Assembly: GCA_964410215.1 (NCBI GenBank)
Contig: CAYPHA010000014.1
Location: 13,983-77,982, forward strand
Direction: 5' to 3'
From: CAYPHA01 sp964410215
Lineage (GTDB): Bacteria > Calditrichota > Calditrichia > Calditrichales > CAYPHA01
Length of the DNA: 64,000 nt
The position numbers and the translations under genes are program-made. The notes under the pieces were generated by a model. It saw nothing but the letters and a program-made list of their open reading frames with translations, had not been told where the DNA came from and searched no databases. Each line of letters begins with the position of its first letter. The first letter of the stretch is position 1. This document shows positions 53,410-62,067 of the stretch, in pieces.

Positions 53410-54729
53410 ATGGCAAAAGCTTCTTCAATCACCATGGAATCACAGCAAAAGTCTGCACCGATGATTCCAAAAGAAATCTTGTGGCCATTCATCCTTCTCA
53501 CAAGCCTCTTTGCATGGTGGGGATTAGCCAATAATATGACGGATACCTTATTAGCGGCTTTTAAAAAGATAATGAGTATGTCCGATTCCCAGACAGCCCT
53601 TATCCAGGTTGTGTTTTACGGGGCTGGTTATGGTTTGCTGGCGATTCCGGCAGCCATCTTTATTAAAAAGTATACCTATAAGGCCGGTGTCCTGCTCGGT
53701 CTTGGGCTGTATATTCTTGGGGCTTTGCTTTTTTTTCCGGCAAAGCTGACGGCAAATTTTTACTATTTTCTCGCAGCGTTATGGATTCTCTCCGGTGGTC
53801 TCTCTATCCTGGAAACATCGGCAAACCCTTATATCATTTCCATGGGACCGGAAGAGAGCGCCACACGCCGTTTGAATTTCGCCCAGTCGTTTAATCCGCT
53901 GGGATCCATCATGGGGGTTGTTTTGAGCAAATTGTTCATTCTGTCCCAGCTGAATGCTGCCAACGCCGAGGAGCGGGCGGCCATGAGTGTGGAAGAATTG
54001 CAGGCTGTACAAACCCATGAGCTCAATGCTGTAACGACAACCTATGTCGTTGTCGGACTGGTATTACTGGTTACCTGGGTTCTCATTGCCATCAACCGAA
54101 AGATGCCAAAGGCTTCCGATACATCCGGTCCTCTGAATCTAATTCCGACCTTCAAACGGCTCGTGCATAACCGTCACTATGTCTGGGGCGTCGTTGCCCA
54201 GTTTTTTTATGTCGGCGCCCAGATCGGTGTCTGGTCCTTTACAATTCGTTATGTCATGCAGGAGCTTAATCTGGATGAAGCGGATGCATCGACGTATTAT
54301 ATCGCCGCACTAATCCTGTTTACGCTGTCACGGTTTATCTGTACCTGGCTCATGAAATACATAACGCCGGGCAGCCTGCTGGCCGGTCTCTCAATTCTTG
54401 CAGTCATCTTCAGCCTGATGGTGATATTTATCGGCGGTTATCCCGGGGTATATGCCCTGGTTGGTATATCCGGCTGCATGTCACTCATGTTTCCGACCAT
54501 CTTCGGACTGGCTGTGCGCGGATTGGGGGAAGACACAAAAATCGGTGGTTCCGGTGTGATCATGGCCATTCTCGGTGGTGCGGTTATTACACAGATCCAG
54601 GGATTTGTATCCGACAGCACCCAGAGTATCAATCTGGCTTATTTTGTGCCGCTGGCATGTTTTGTCATCATTGCGTATTACGGTGCGGTTGCCAGTAAGA
54701 AAGATTTACCTAAAAGAATCGCTGCCTGA
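53410..54729 (+). CDS. fucP: L-fucose:H+ symporter
   Basis: Twelve-helix MFS symporter of 439 residues of the FucP type. Characteristic are WWGLANNMTDTLLAAFKKIMSMSD at helix 1, the block GGLSILETSANPYI, FAQSFNPLGSIMG and the second half from VAQFFYVGAQIGVWSF. It imports L-fucose with a proton across the inner membrane. AAAGGA precedes the ATG. Its place at the end of the cluster completes the path from uptake to pyruvate. Confidence 0.95.
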   Translation: MAKASSITMESQQKSAPMIPKEILWPFILLTSLFAWWGLANNMTDTLLAAFKKIMSMSDSQTALIQVVFYGAGYGLLAIPAAIFIKKYTYKAGVLLGLGLYILGALLFFPAKLTANFYYFLAALWILSGGLSILETSANPYIISMGPEESATRRLNFAQSFNPLGSIMGVVLSKLFILSQLNAANAEERAAMSVEELQAVQTHELNAVTTTYVVVGLVLLVTWVLIAINRKMPKASDTSGPLNLIPTFKRLVHNRHYVWGVVAQFFYVGAQIGVWSFTIRYVMQELNLDEADASTYYIAALILFTLSRFICTWLMKYITPGSLLAGLSILAVIFSLMVIFIGGYPGVYALVGISGCMSLMFPTIFGLAVRGLGEDTKIGGSGVIMAILGGAVITQIQGFVSDSTQSINLAYFVPLACFVIIAYYGAVASKKDLPKRIAA

Positions 54730-54754
54730 GAAAGCTAAAAACAAAGGAGATAGC

Positions 54755-55960
54755 GTGTATCGTCTGATCGTTTTTCTGCCGCTTTTACTGTTATTGTTTT
54801 GTCAGAAGACAGATAAAAGCATGCGTTTCGGTGATGACCTGGCCTTCATTGACGCGCACACGGATGTTCTAATACTGAAGGATAACAGAGAGAAGGGAAT
54901 GCTGGTTGTCGCCCCGGCCTGGCAGGGACGCGTCATGACAAGCACATCCGGCGGGATGGATGGTCTGAGTTACGGCTGGATCAATCGCGGGCTGATAAAA
55001 TCGGGAGAGGTGCAGGAACATATTAATGCCTTCGGTGGTGAAGACCGTTTCTGGCTCGGACCTGAGGGTGGACAGTTTTCCCTTTATTTTGATGCAGGAG
55101 ATGCGTTCGATCTGGAGAACTGGCAGGTTCCGCCCAGTCTGGATACGGAACCGTTCGCTGTGTACAGCCATGATACCGGCTCGGCCGCGCTGGGAAGGGA
55201 TATGACGCTTACAAACTATTCCGGGACGACCTTCGACCTTAATGTTGAGCGAACCCTCACTATTTTGCAAGCTGAAGAGTATTTATCTGAACGGGGTATT
55301 GACCTCCCTAGCGGACTCTCTGCCGTCGCTTATGAATCGGTGAACGACGTGACGAATACCGGTGAGCAGAAGTGGGAAAAAGAGAGCGGTTGCCTGTCCA
55401 TTTGGATACTGGGAATGTTTAACGCCACATCGCGGACGACGGTTATGATTCCCTACAGGCAGGGCAATGCTGATTCCCTGGGACCTGTTGTAAATGACCG
55501 TTATTTTGGAGAAATCGGTGCTGATCGCCTGGTCATGAAAGACGGATTAATCTATTTCAAAGCGGATGGGGCAAAACGTTCCAAGATCGGTTTATCCCCG
55601 CAACGCAGCACTTCTGTCCTGGGCAGTTATGACGCGGAACGGGGTATCCTGACGGTGATTTATTACAACAAACCGGAAGGCCGGACGGATTATGTCAATT
55701 CCCTCTGGGAATGGCAGGAAGAGCCCTATTCCGGCGATGTTGTAAACAGTTATAATGACGGTCCTGCGCAACCGGGCGGAAGCCAGTTGGGAAAATTCTA
55801 CGAACTGGAGACCTCTTCGCCGGCCTTGATGCTGGCTCCGGGGGAAACCTACAGGCACATACACACGACGCTTCACATGGAGGGCTCTGCTGAATTGTTG
55901 GCTGCCATCTGCCGGAGCATTTTTGGTATTGATCTGAAACAGGTTGCCGGAATATTTTAA
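54755..55960 (+). CDS. DUF6786-like exported protein
   Basis: A 401-residue protein resembling the DUF6786 family of FCB-group bacteria (blocks AWQGRVMTSTSGGMDGLSYGWIN and INAFGGEDRFWLGPEGGQFS). The family has no known function but has an all-beta look, like galactose-mutarotase or sugar-binding folds. The start is GTG with AAAGGAGA upstream. The N-terminus has a hydrophobic stretch ending FLPLLLLLFCQ, so it is probably exported, perhaps as a lipoprotein although the lipobox (LLFC) is atypical. Its place behind FucP suggests a role with fucose or fucose-containing sugars. The annotation is by memory of the family, not by search. Confidence 0.7.
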   Translation: MYRLIVFLPLLLLLFCQKTDKSMRFGDDLAFIDAHTDVLILKDNREKGMLVVAPAWQGRVMTSTSGGMDGLSYGWINRGLIKSGEVQEHINAFGGEDRFWLGPEGGQFSLYFDAGDAFDLENWQVPPSLDTEPFAVYSHDTGSAALGRDMTLTNYSGTTFDLNVERTLTILQAEEYLSERGIDLPSGLSAVAYESVNDVTNTGEQKWEKESGCLSIWILGMFNATSRTTVMIPYRQGNADSLGPVVNDRYFGEIGADRLVMKDGLIYFKADGAKRSKIGLSPQRSTSVLGSYDAERGILTVIYYNKPEGRTDYVNSLWEWQEEPYSGDVVNSYNDGPAQPGGSQLGKFYELETSSPALMLAPGETYRHIHTTLHMEGSAELLAAICRSIFGIDLKQVAGIF

Positions 55961-56021
55961 AAATCCGCATCATATTGTCATAAAGTCTTGATTTGAGTTT
56001 TCCCATTCCTTATGTTTATCG

Positions 56022-56043
56022 ATAACTTTACCGGTTAAGTTAT
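56022..56043. promoter_or_regulatory. Near-perfect 22-base palindrome, candidate LacI operator
   Basis: Arms ATAACTT (56022-56028) and AAGTTAT (56037-56043) flank a central ACCGGT with one T on each side; only those two positions break symmetry. The central CG pair and the size are typical for LacI-family operators. It touches the start codon at 56044, so binding would block transcription or translation of the regulator gene itself. Confidence 0.65.
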
Positions 56044-57072
56044 ATGGTATATTCCAAAAAGAAACAGATCACACTGGATGATATCGCCCGGCGTCTCGCT
56101 ATCTCCAAAGTCGCCGTCTCCAAAGCACTCCGCAATCATCCCGATATCAGCGACGAAACGAAGAAAAGGGTCCGCCTGACTGCCGAGGAGCTGGGATACG
56201 TACCTAATTTTATTGCCCGGAACCTTTCTTCACGGCAGTCCAATACAATCGGAGTGGTGGTTCCGAAAATCGCCCATCATTTTTTTGCCCGGGCCATCGA
56301 AGCGGTGTATGAAGCGGCCTACCGGGAAAATTATGAAGTATTGCTCACCGTTTCCCAGGAGAATGCCCGTCATGAAATCCAGCACATTCAAAACCTGCTG
56401 TCCATGCGTGTCGACGGGCTCCTCGTTTCGGTAACCGAACAAACCACAGAAACCGCGATCTTCGAGACCGTCCGGGAATGGGGCGTACCGCTCGTATTTT
56501 TCGACCGGGTCATCGAAGGCCTCGGATTCAGTTGTGTCGTGACCAATGACTATGAAAGCTCCCTGAGCAGTACGCTTAAACTGCTGGAAAGCGGGTTTAC
56601 GAAAATCGCCCACCTGTCCGGATACAGGCACACCTACATCGGACGAAATCGCGCGGCGGGTTTCAGGCAGGCATTTATCGACAAGGGTATGGATTTACCC
56701 GATTCCATGATCATTGAAGGCGGATTTGCAGAGGAGGATGGCTACCATGGCTTTAACCGGCTGATTGAATCTGTCGGTGTTCCGGAAGTTATCTATACCG
56801 TGACCTATCCGGTGGCCCTCGGTGCCATGATCGCCGCTGAAGAAATGGATCTTAACGTACCGGGTGACCTGGAAATAATCAGTTTCGGCGGCAGCGATTA
56901 TAACCGTTTTATAAAACCCTCACTGACCTATATCGATCAGCCCGTCAGAGAGATGGCCGGAACGGCCATTCGTCTGCTCATCGGAGAAATTCAATCTACG
57001 GCGGGTTCCTCCGGTCAGGTGATCGAGATTCCGACAAAACTGGTTTTTTGCGAAACATGTAAAAAATGGTAA
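56044..57072 (+). CDS. LacI-family transcriptional regulator
   Basis: Regulator of 342 residues. The helix-turn-helix is ITLDDIARRLAISKVAVSKALRNHPDISDETKKRV, followed by the hinge LGYVPNFIARNL and a periplasmic-binding-protein-like effector domain (IGVVVPKIAHHFFARAIEAVYEAAYRENYEVLL). No ribosome binding site stands before the ATG; instead the putative operator abuts it. The uronate isomerase gene follows after 11 bases, then a TRAP transporter, so it most likely answers to a uronate or its breakdown product. It differs from the RpiR-type regulator of the fucose genes, giving the two halves of the cluster separate controls. Confidence 0.92.
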   Translation: MVYSKKKQITLDDIARRLAISKVAVSKALRNHPDISDETKKRVRLTAEELGYVPNFIARNLSSRQSNTIGVVVPKIAHHFFARAIEAVYEAAYRENYEVLLTVSQENARHEIQHIQNLLSMRVDGLLVSVTEQTTETAIFETVREWGVPLVFFDRVIEGLGFSCVVTNDYESSLSSTLKLLESGFTKIAHLSGYRHTYIGRNRAAGFRQAFIDKGMDLPDSMIIEGGFAEEDGYHGFNRLIESVGVPEVIYTVTYPVALGAMIAAEEMDLNVPGDLEIISFGGSDYNRFIKPSLTYIDQPVREMAGTAIRLLIGEIQSTAGSSGQVIEIPTKLVFCETCKKW

Positions 57073-57083
57073 AGGAAAAAAAT

Positions 57084-58496
57084 ATGGCTGGTTATAATTT
57101 ACATCCCCATCGTTTTTTTGACCCGGATCCTGAAATACGAACGGTTGCCATTGATTTGTACGAAGAGGTGAGTAATCTTCCCATCATCAGCCCGCACGGG
57201 CATGTGGATCCGGCTATTCTGGCGGAAAACAGTCCTTTCCCGGATCCGGCGGAGCTGATCCTCATTCCGGATCACTATATTTTCCGCATGCTTTATTCAC
57301 AGGGCATCCGTCTCGAAGATCTGGGAATCCGGCCTCTGAATGGCGAGGGAACGGAAACGGATCACCGTAAAATCTGGCAGCTTTTTGCCGATCATTTCTA
57401 CCTTTTCGACGGTACACCAACCGGCACATGGCTGGCACATGAATTTGTGGAAGTTTTCGGTATCGATGAAAAATTAGACGGCGATACGGCCATGTACATC
57501 TATGACAGCCTGCAGGAAAAACTGCAATCACCTGCATTTCGGCCGCGGGCGCTTTTTGACCGCTTCCATATCGAAGTCCTGTCCACAACCGATGGTGCCG
57601 CGGATTCGCTGGAATACCATCAGAAAATTAAAGAGTCCGGCTGGAACGGACGTGTCATTCCCTGTTTCCGGCCCGATGCCGTTACACAGATCGCCGGCAA
57701 AAGCTGGAAGAAGGAACTGCATGCTCTCGAAGAAGCCAGTGGAATGCATATTACCGATTTCAGGAGCTTTATCAACGCATTGGAAGATCGAAGGGCGTTT
57801 TTCAAAAAAATGGGGGCTACCTCCACGGATCAGGGTGTTACCAGTCCGTATACATTCGAACTGACGGCTCAGGATGCCGACAGGCTGTTCCAAAAAGCGC
57901 TCAGGGAGGAAGCCGATGAAAACGATGGGGCTGCTTTCTCGGCCCACATGCTCATGGAAATGGCCCGGATGAGTATCGAGGACGGATTGGTCATGCAGAT
58001 CCATCCGGGATCCTTCCGGAATCATAATACACCGCTGTTTGAACGGTTTGGCGCGGATAAAGGCTGTGATATTCCCTTACAGACCGAATACACCCGGAAT
58101 CTGAAAGTCTTATTGAATAAATACGGCAATGACACGCGCCTGACGCTGATTGTTTTTACCCTGGATGAATCCGCCTATTCAAGAGAACTGGCGCCTCTGG
58201 CCGGTCATTACCCGGCGATGAAACTCGGTCCGGCCTGGTGGTTTCATGACAGCATCCAGGGAATGACACGGTACCGCGAGATGGTCAGTGAAACGGCCGG
58301 TATCTATAACACGGTCGGTTTCAATGATGATACCCGGGCCTTTCCGTCCATACCCGCGCGGCATGATGTGAGCCGGCGAGTAGACAGTAATTTCCTGGCC
58401 GGACTGGTGGCACGTCATATAATCAGTATGGATGAAGCACGACATATGGGCCATGCCCTGGCCTATCACCTGGCAAAATCGGCTTATAAATTGTAA
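57084..58496 (+). CDS. uxaC: Uronate isomerase
   Basis: Glucuronate/galacturonate isomerase (EC 5.3.1.12), 470 residues from the chosen start, matching the family length. Metal-site motif SPHGHVDP near residue 35, DHYIFRML, the arginine of HDVSRRVDSNFLAG near the C-terminus and DRFHIEVLSTTDGA are typical. It turns D-glucuronate to D-fructuronate or D-galacturonate to D-tagaturonate in the cytoplasm. The ATG at 57084 has AAAGGAA before it; an ATG at 57066 overlapping lacI is less likely. No further uronate genes (uxuAB, uxaAB, kdgK) are in the window. Confidence 0.95.
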   Translation: MAGYNLHPHRFFDPDPEIRTVAIDLYEEVSNLPIISPHGHVDPAILAENSPFPDPAELILIPDHYIFRMLYSQGIRLEDLGIRPLNGEGTETDHRKIWQLFADHFYLFDGTPTGTWLAHEFVEVFGIDEKLDGDTAMYIYDSLQEKLQSPAFRPRALFDRFHIEVLSTTDGAADSLEYHQKIKESGWNGRVIPCFRPDAVTQIAGKSWKKELHALEEASGMHITDFRSFINALEDRRAFFKKMGATSTDQGVTSPYTFELTAQDADRLFQKALREEADENDGAAFSAHMLMEMARMSIEDGLVMQIHPGSFRNHNTPLFERFGADKGCDIPLQTEYTRNLKVLLNKYGNDTRLTLIVFTLDESAYSRELAPLAGHYPAMKLGPAWWFHDSIQGMTRYREMVSETAGIYNTVGFNDDTRAFPSIPARHDVSRRVDSNFLAGLVARHIISMDEARHMGHALAYHLAKSAYKL

Positions 58497-58530
58497 AAAT
58501 TATCGAATTATCTTCAATTCAGGGGAATTT

Positions 58531-59508
58531 ATGGTAAAGAAGCGTATTATAACCCTGCTTTTATTCATGCTTGTCATGTCGATGGGTTGCGGGAGTAAAA
58601 GCACGCAACGCATTATCAAGCTGGCTCACGGACTGGATCAGACCCATCCGGTGCACAAGGCCATGGTGTATATGGCCGATAAAGTGTCTGAAAAATCGGC
58701 TGGTAACATGCGCGTGGATATCTATTCCGGCGGTCAGCTCGGTGCGGAGCGGGAATTAATCGAACTGCTGCAGATCGGCAGCCTGGCCATGACCAAGGTG
58801 TCGACGGCGCCGCTGGAGGCCTTTGTTCCGGAGATGAAGATTTTCGGGATCCCTTATGTATTCAGGGACGATGAACACCGCTGGAAGGTCCTGAATCATG
58901 ATATCGGCAAAAAACTGTTATTAGCCGGTGAACCGTTTTACCTGCGCGGGATGTGTTATTATGACGCCGGAAGCCGGAGTTTCTATACCAAGGAACGTCC
59001 GGTTTACACACCCACCGATCTGGAAGGTTTGAAAATCAGGGTAATGAAGAGTATTACATCGATGAATATGGTCCAGACGCTCGGCGGTTCCGCTACACCA
59101 ATTCCGTGGGGGGAACTCTATACAGCTTTACAGCAGGGTGTGGTCGATGGTGCCGAAAACAATCCGCCCAGTTTTTACCTGTCCAGACATTACGAGGTCT
59201 GTAAATATTACAGCCTGGATGAACACACGGCCGTACCGGATATCCTGCTGATGAGCACGGTGGTCTGGAACAGCCTTTCGGCACAGGAACAGGTCTGGCT
59301 GCAGGAGGCCGTCGACGAATCGGTCGTTTACCAGAAAAAACTATGGAAAGAAGCCTCGGATGAAGCGCTGCGGGCGGTGCAGGAAGCCGGTGTGGAAATT
59401 ATTTACCCGGATAAAAAGCCCTTTCAGGAAGCCGTTAAGCCGATGCATGAATCCTATGCCGGTACGCCCATGTATGATCTGATTAAAGAAATCACTGCAA
59501 TCCGATAA
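58531..59508 (+). CDS. TRAP transporter substrate-binding protein (DctP type)
   Basis: Extracytoplasmic solute-binding protein of a tripartite ATP-independent transporter, 325 residues. Signal peptide with Cys20 (SMGCG) suggests a lipoprotein, which is unusual in proteobacteria but known in Gram-positive and FCB-type systems. Family blocks: IYSGGQLGAERELIELLQIG, PYVFRDDEH, LEGLKIRVMKSITSMNMVQTLGGSATPIPWGELYTALQQGVVDGAENN with the carboxylate-binding arginine RVM. It follows uronate isomerase, so the ligand is probably a uronate. AGGGGAA precedes the ATG at 58531. Confidence 0.94.
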   Translation: MVKKRIITLLLFMLVMSMGCGSKSTQRIIKLAHGLDQTHPVHKAMVYMADKVSEKSAGNMRVDIYSGGQLGAERELIELLQIGSLAMTKVSTAPLEAFVPEMKIFGIPYVFRDDEHRWKVLNHDIGKKLLLAGEPFYLRGMCYYDAGSRSFYTKERPVYTPTDLEGLKIRVMKSITSMNMVQTLGGSATPIPWGELYTALQQGVVDGAENNPPSFYLSRHYEVCKYYSLDEHTAVPDILLMSTVVWNSLSAQEQVWLQEAVDESVVYQKKLWKEASDEALRAVQEAGVEIIYPDKKPFQEAVKPMHESYAGTPMYDLIKEITAIR

Positions 59509-59523
59509 AAAACAGGGGATAAC

Positions 59524-60036
59524 ATGCAAAAATTGACCATGATGATAACAAAGGTGCTGGAAGTTGTTCTGATTACCCTGATGGCCGTGATCGTAATCGA
59601 TGTATCCTGGCAGGTTTTCACCCGTTTTATTCTGAGGGATCCCAGTTCCTATACAGAAGAACTCGCCGGTTTTCTGCTGATTTGGATCGGGCTGCTCGGT
59701 GCCAGTTATGCATTGCATAAACGGGCCCATCTCGGAATCGATGTGATCACGTCGAAATTTCATGGCGTTCGCCGGCAGATTTCCGAAATTATTATTTATG
59801 GTATCGTCATCCTTTTTTCCTTTTTTGTGCTTGTTGTTGGCGGCTGGCGGCTGGTGGATCTGACCCTGACCTTGCGGCAGATTTCTCCGGCCATGGGTAT
59901 ACCGATGGGATATGTATACATCGTATTACCTCTCACCGGTGTTCTGATGATGTATTATGCTGCCGTGGCAATCGTGGATGCGCTGCAAAAACCTGAAAGT
60001 GCAGTGCCGGACAAAATAATCGATCCCGTAGAATAG
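59524..60036 (+). CDS. TRAP transporter small permease (DctQ type)
   Basis: Four-helix small membrane subunit, 170 residues, with the family block FTRFILRDPSSYTEELAGFLLIWIGLLGASYALHKRAHLGID. It joins with the large DctM subunit encoded 15 bases downstream in the inner membrane. AACAGGGGA precedes the start. Gene order binding protein, small permease, large permease is the usual one. Confidence 0.94.
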   Translation: MQKLTMMITKVLEVVLITLMAVIVIDVSWQVFTRFILRDPSSYTEELAGFLLIWIGLLGASYALHKRAHLGIDVITSKFHGVRRQISEIIIYGIVILFSFFVLVVGGWRLVDLTLTLRQISPAMGIPMGYVYIVLPLTGVLMMYYAAVAIVDALQKPESAVPDKIIDPVE

Positions 60037-60051
60037 AGAGGGGCTATACGA

Positions 60052-61347
60052 ATGGATATTTCTGTAATCATATTAATCGTTTCGTTTGTCATCCTTCTGG
60101 CGTTGAATGTGCCGATCGCCATCAGTATAGGTGTTGCTACCATTTTAACCATGCTGTTCACGATCGCTCCCGGACCGGCCGTGACAACGGTTGCCCAGCA
60201 GATGGCAACGGGAATAAACAGTTTTGCCCTCCTGGCGATTCCGTTTTTTGTCTTGTCCGGACTGATCATGGGCAGGGGAGGCATTGCCCGTCGGCTGATT
60301 GATTTCGCCAAGGTCATTGTCGGCATGTTTCCCGGCGGACTGGCCTACGTCAATGTCATCGCCTGCATGTTTTTCGGGGCCATCTCCGGTTCGGCCCTGG
60401 CGGCGACTTCGGCTATCGGCGGATTTATGATTCCGACGATGAATAAAGAAGGCTATGATAAAGGTTTCAATACCGCGATCACCGTAACGGCCTCTACGAC
60501 GGGATTGCTGATCCCACCGTCCAATATTCTCATTGTCTATTCGCTGGCCAGCGGCGGTGTTTCCATAGCGGCCCTCTTTATTGCCGGTTATTTGCCGGGT
60601 TTCATTGTCGGATTGGGCCTCATTACCGTGGCGGCGATCATTTCCATAAAAAAAGGATATCCTGTGGGTGACCGGACCGGATTCATGGAAGCCGTCAAAA
60701 AGATGCTCGATGCTATTCCCAGCCTGCTGATGATCGTCATCGTCATCGGCGGCATTATTGCCGGTATCTTTACGGCTACGGAGGCCAGCGCGGTTGCCGT
60801 GCTGTATTCCCTGTTGCTGGCGGTTGTGATCTACCGGGAGGTCAAAATCAGGGAGCTGCCCGCTATCCTGTTGAAAACGGTGGAAACGACGGCCATCGTA
60901 ATGCTTCTGATCGGCACCTCCATGGCCATGTCGTGGATCATGTCCTATGAAAATATCCCCCAGAATATCAGTGCCGCTCTCATCGGTCTGACCGAAAGCA
61001 AAATACTGATCCTGCTGATGATCAATGTTTTGCTGCTTATCGTCGGAACATTCATGGATATGACACCGGCGGTTTTAATTTTTACGCCGATTTTTCTGCC
61101 GGTGGTGACGCAGCTCGGGGTGACACCCCTGCATTTTGGAATCATGATGGTACTCAACCTGTGTATCGGCATCTGTACGCCGCCGGTCGGCAGTGTGCTC
61201 TTCGTAGGCTGCAGTATCGGCAAAGTGTCCATAACCCGGCTCATCCGTCCGTTACTCCCGTTTTATGTAGCCATGATTCTGGCGCTGTTACTGGTAACCT
61301 ATATCCCTGAACTGAGTTTGTGGCTGCCACGGGTGTTTGGATATTGA
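60052..61347 (+). CDS. TRAP transporter large permease (DctM type)
   Basis: Sodium-driven large permease, 431 residues and about 12 helices. Blocks: FFVLSGLIMGRGGIARRLIDFAKVIVGMFPGGLAYVNVIACMFFGAISGSALAATSAIGGFMIP, ITVTASTTGLLIPPSNILIVYS, and the second scoop near GTFMDMTPAVLIFTPIFLPV. With the binding protein and small subunit it makes a complete secondary transporter, most likely for uronates. It closes the operon; beyond it the composition changes to AT-rich. Confidence 0.95.
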   Translation: MDISVIILIVSFVILLALNVPIAISIGVATILTMLFTIAPGPAVTTVAQQMATGINSFALLAIPFFVLSGLIMGRGGIARRLIDFAKVIVGMFPGGLAYVNVIACMFFGAISGSALAATSAIGGFMIPTMNKEGYDKGFNTAITVTASTTGLLIPPSNILIVYSLASGGVSIAALFIAGYLPGFIVGLGLITVAAIISIKKGYPVGDRTGFMEAVKKMLDAIPSLLMIVIVIGGIIAGIFTATEASAVAVLYSLLLAVVIYREVKIRELPAILLKTVETTAIVMLLIGTSMAMSWIMSYENIPQNISAALIGLTESKILILLMINVLLLIVGTFMDMTPAVLIFTPIFLPVVTQLGVTPLHFGIMMVLNLCIGICTPPVGSVLFVGCSIGKVSITRLIRPLLPFYVAMILALLLVTYIPELSLWLPRVFGY

Positions 61348-61359
61348 GATATAGTCGTT

Positions 61360-61388
61360 GGTCTTTTGTCTTTGGTCTTTAGTCTTTT
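61360..61388. repeat. Two-copy 14-base direct repeat
   Basis: GGTCTTTTGTCTTT (61360-61373) is followed by GGTCTTTAGTCTTT (61374-61387), one mismatch. Such TC-rich runs of GTCTTT units occur, by memory, ahead of four-helix-bundle protein genes, one remnant of which starts 24 bases later. Confidence 0.55.
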
Positions 61389-61411
61389 GGGATTAGTATG
61401 GAGGGGAGATA

Positions 61412-61522
61412 TTGAGGAATTTTAGAAAACTGGATGTGTGGAAAAATGGTGCTGCTCATCTCCTAAAAATGCATCCGAATACACTCCGCTGGAGAATTAA
61501 CAAGTTAGAGATAAAACCATGA
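61412..61522 (+). pseudogene. Short chimeric ORF: four-helix-bundle start joined to a Fis-type HTH end
   Basis: A TTG-started frame of 36 codons with a strong GGAGGGGAG just upstream. Its first 11 residues (RNFRKLDVWKN after the start) match the usual beginning of 23S-rRNA-intervening-sequence/four-helix-bundle proteins. Its end (HPNTLRWRINKLEI) matches the C-terminal Fis-type helix-turn-helix of sigma-54 activators. Neither part is complete. It looks like two gene remnants joined by a deletion with the frame kept open. The resulting peptide may or may not be made. Confidence 0.5.
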
Positions 61523-61557
61523 TAACGACATTTCCATATTTCATAATCTGCAAATTT

Positions 61558-61593
61558 TCACCGTATATTGTGACTCGTCACCGTATATTGTGA
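61558..61593. repeat. Tandem 16-base near-palindrome, two identical copies
   Basis: TCACCGTATATTGTGA occurs at 61558-61573 and 61578-61593, exactly 20 bases apart, about two turns of the helix. Each copy has inverted TCAC/GTGA arms and a TATA centre. Two aligned sites of this kind suit a dimeric regulator binding cooperatively on one face of the DNA. The nearest downstream gene is about 500 bases away across the inserted element at 61781-62067. Confidence 0.6.
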
Positions 61594-61780
61594 AATTTAT
61601 CATTTTTTATTTTTTGAATCATCTATTTGCCGTATCTCATTGTTTTTTATTAATATATTAATTATTAAATTAGATTGGCACACATTTTGAGGTAATATTA
61701 AATCTTAGCAGAAATTTTTTTGAATTAAAAATAATAATTCGAATGAAAATCATAAATGCAAGCACAAAAACATATAATTA

Positions 61781-62067
61781 GGTAGTGTCAAGAGTTGCAT
61801 GAAAAAATGAAGATGTTTTTACCCCCCTCTATCCCCCCTGTTAGGGGGGAAGCTGAAGGCGGAGGGTCTTGTGAAATTGCCGTAAGTGTTGAAAATCATA
61901 GATTTACAACACCCACTTGGAAAACTATAAAAAAAGTGTTCCACAATTTCCACAAACCTATGACAGCAGAAATCTTTATTTCATAGGGGGGAGAAAAGGA
62001 TATTTGCATGAAAAAAATGAAAATATTGAACTTAAGAAGATTAATGATCATAACTTTTGACACTACT
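61781..62067. mobile_element. MITE-like element with terminal inverted repeats and 8-base target duplication
   Basis: A 287-base element bounded by inverted ends: GTAGTGTCAAGAGTT (61782-61796) against AACTTTTGACACTAC (62052-62066), 14 of 15 matching. Identical TATAATTA copies flank it at 61773-61780 and 62068-62075, the mark of an insertion that duplicated its 8-base target. It has no transposase, so it needs one from elsewhere; ends of this type and 8-base duplications recall IS256/mutator-like elements, but that is a guess. C-runs and G-runs inside can pair. It ends 23 bases before the next gene and may shape its expression. Confidence 0.75.

Noticed and set aside
61360..61593. The clustered direct repeats as a CRISPR array
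   Set aside because: The repeats are too short and few, spacers are lacking or 4 bases long, and there are no cas genes.
61795..61986. A 63-codon open frame inside the MITE-like element
   Set aside because: Its composition follows C-runs and G-runs of the element, it has no ribosome binding site and no protein-like pattern.
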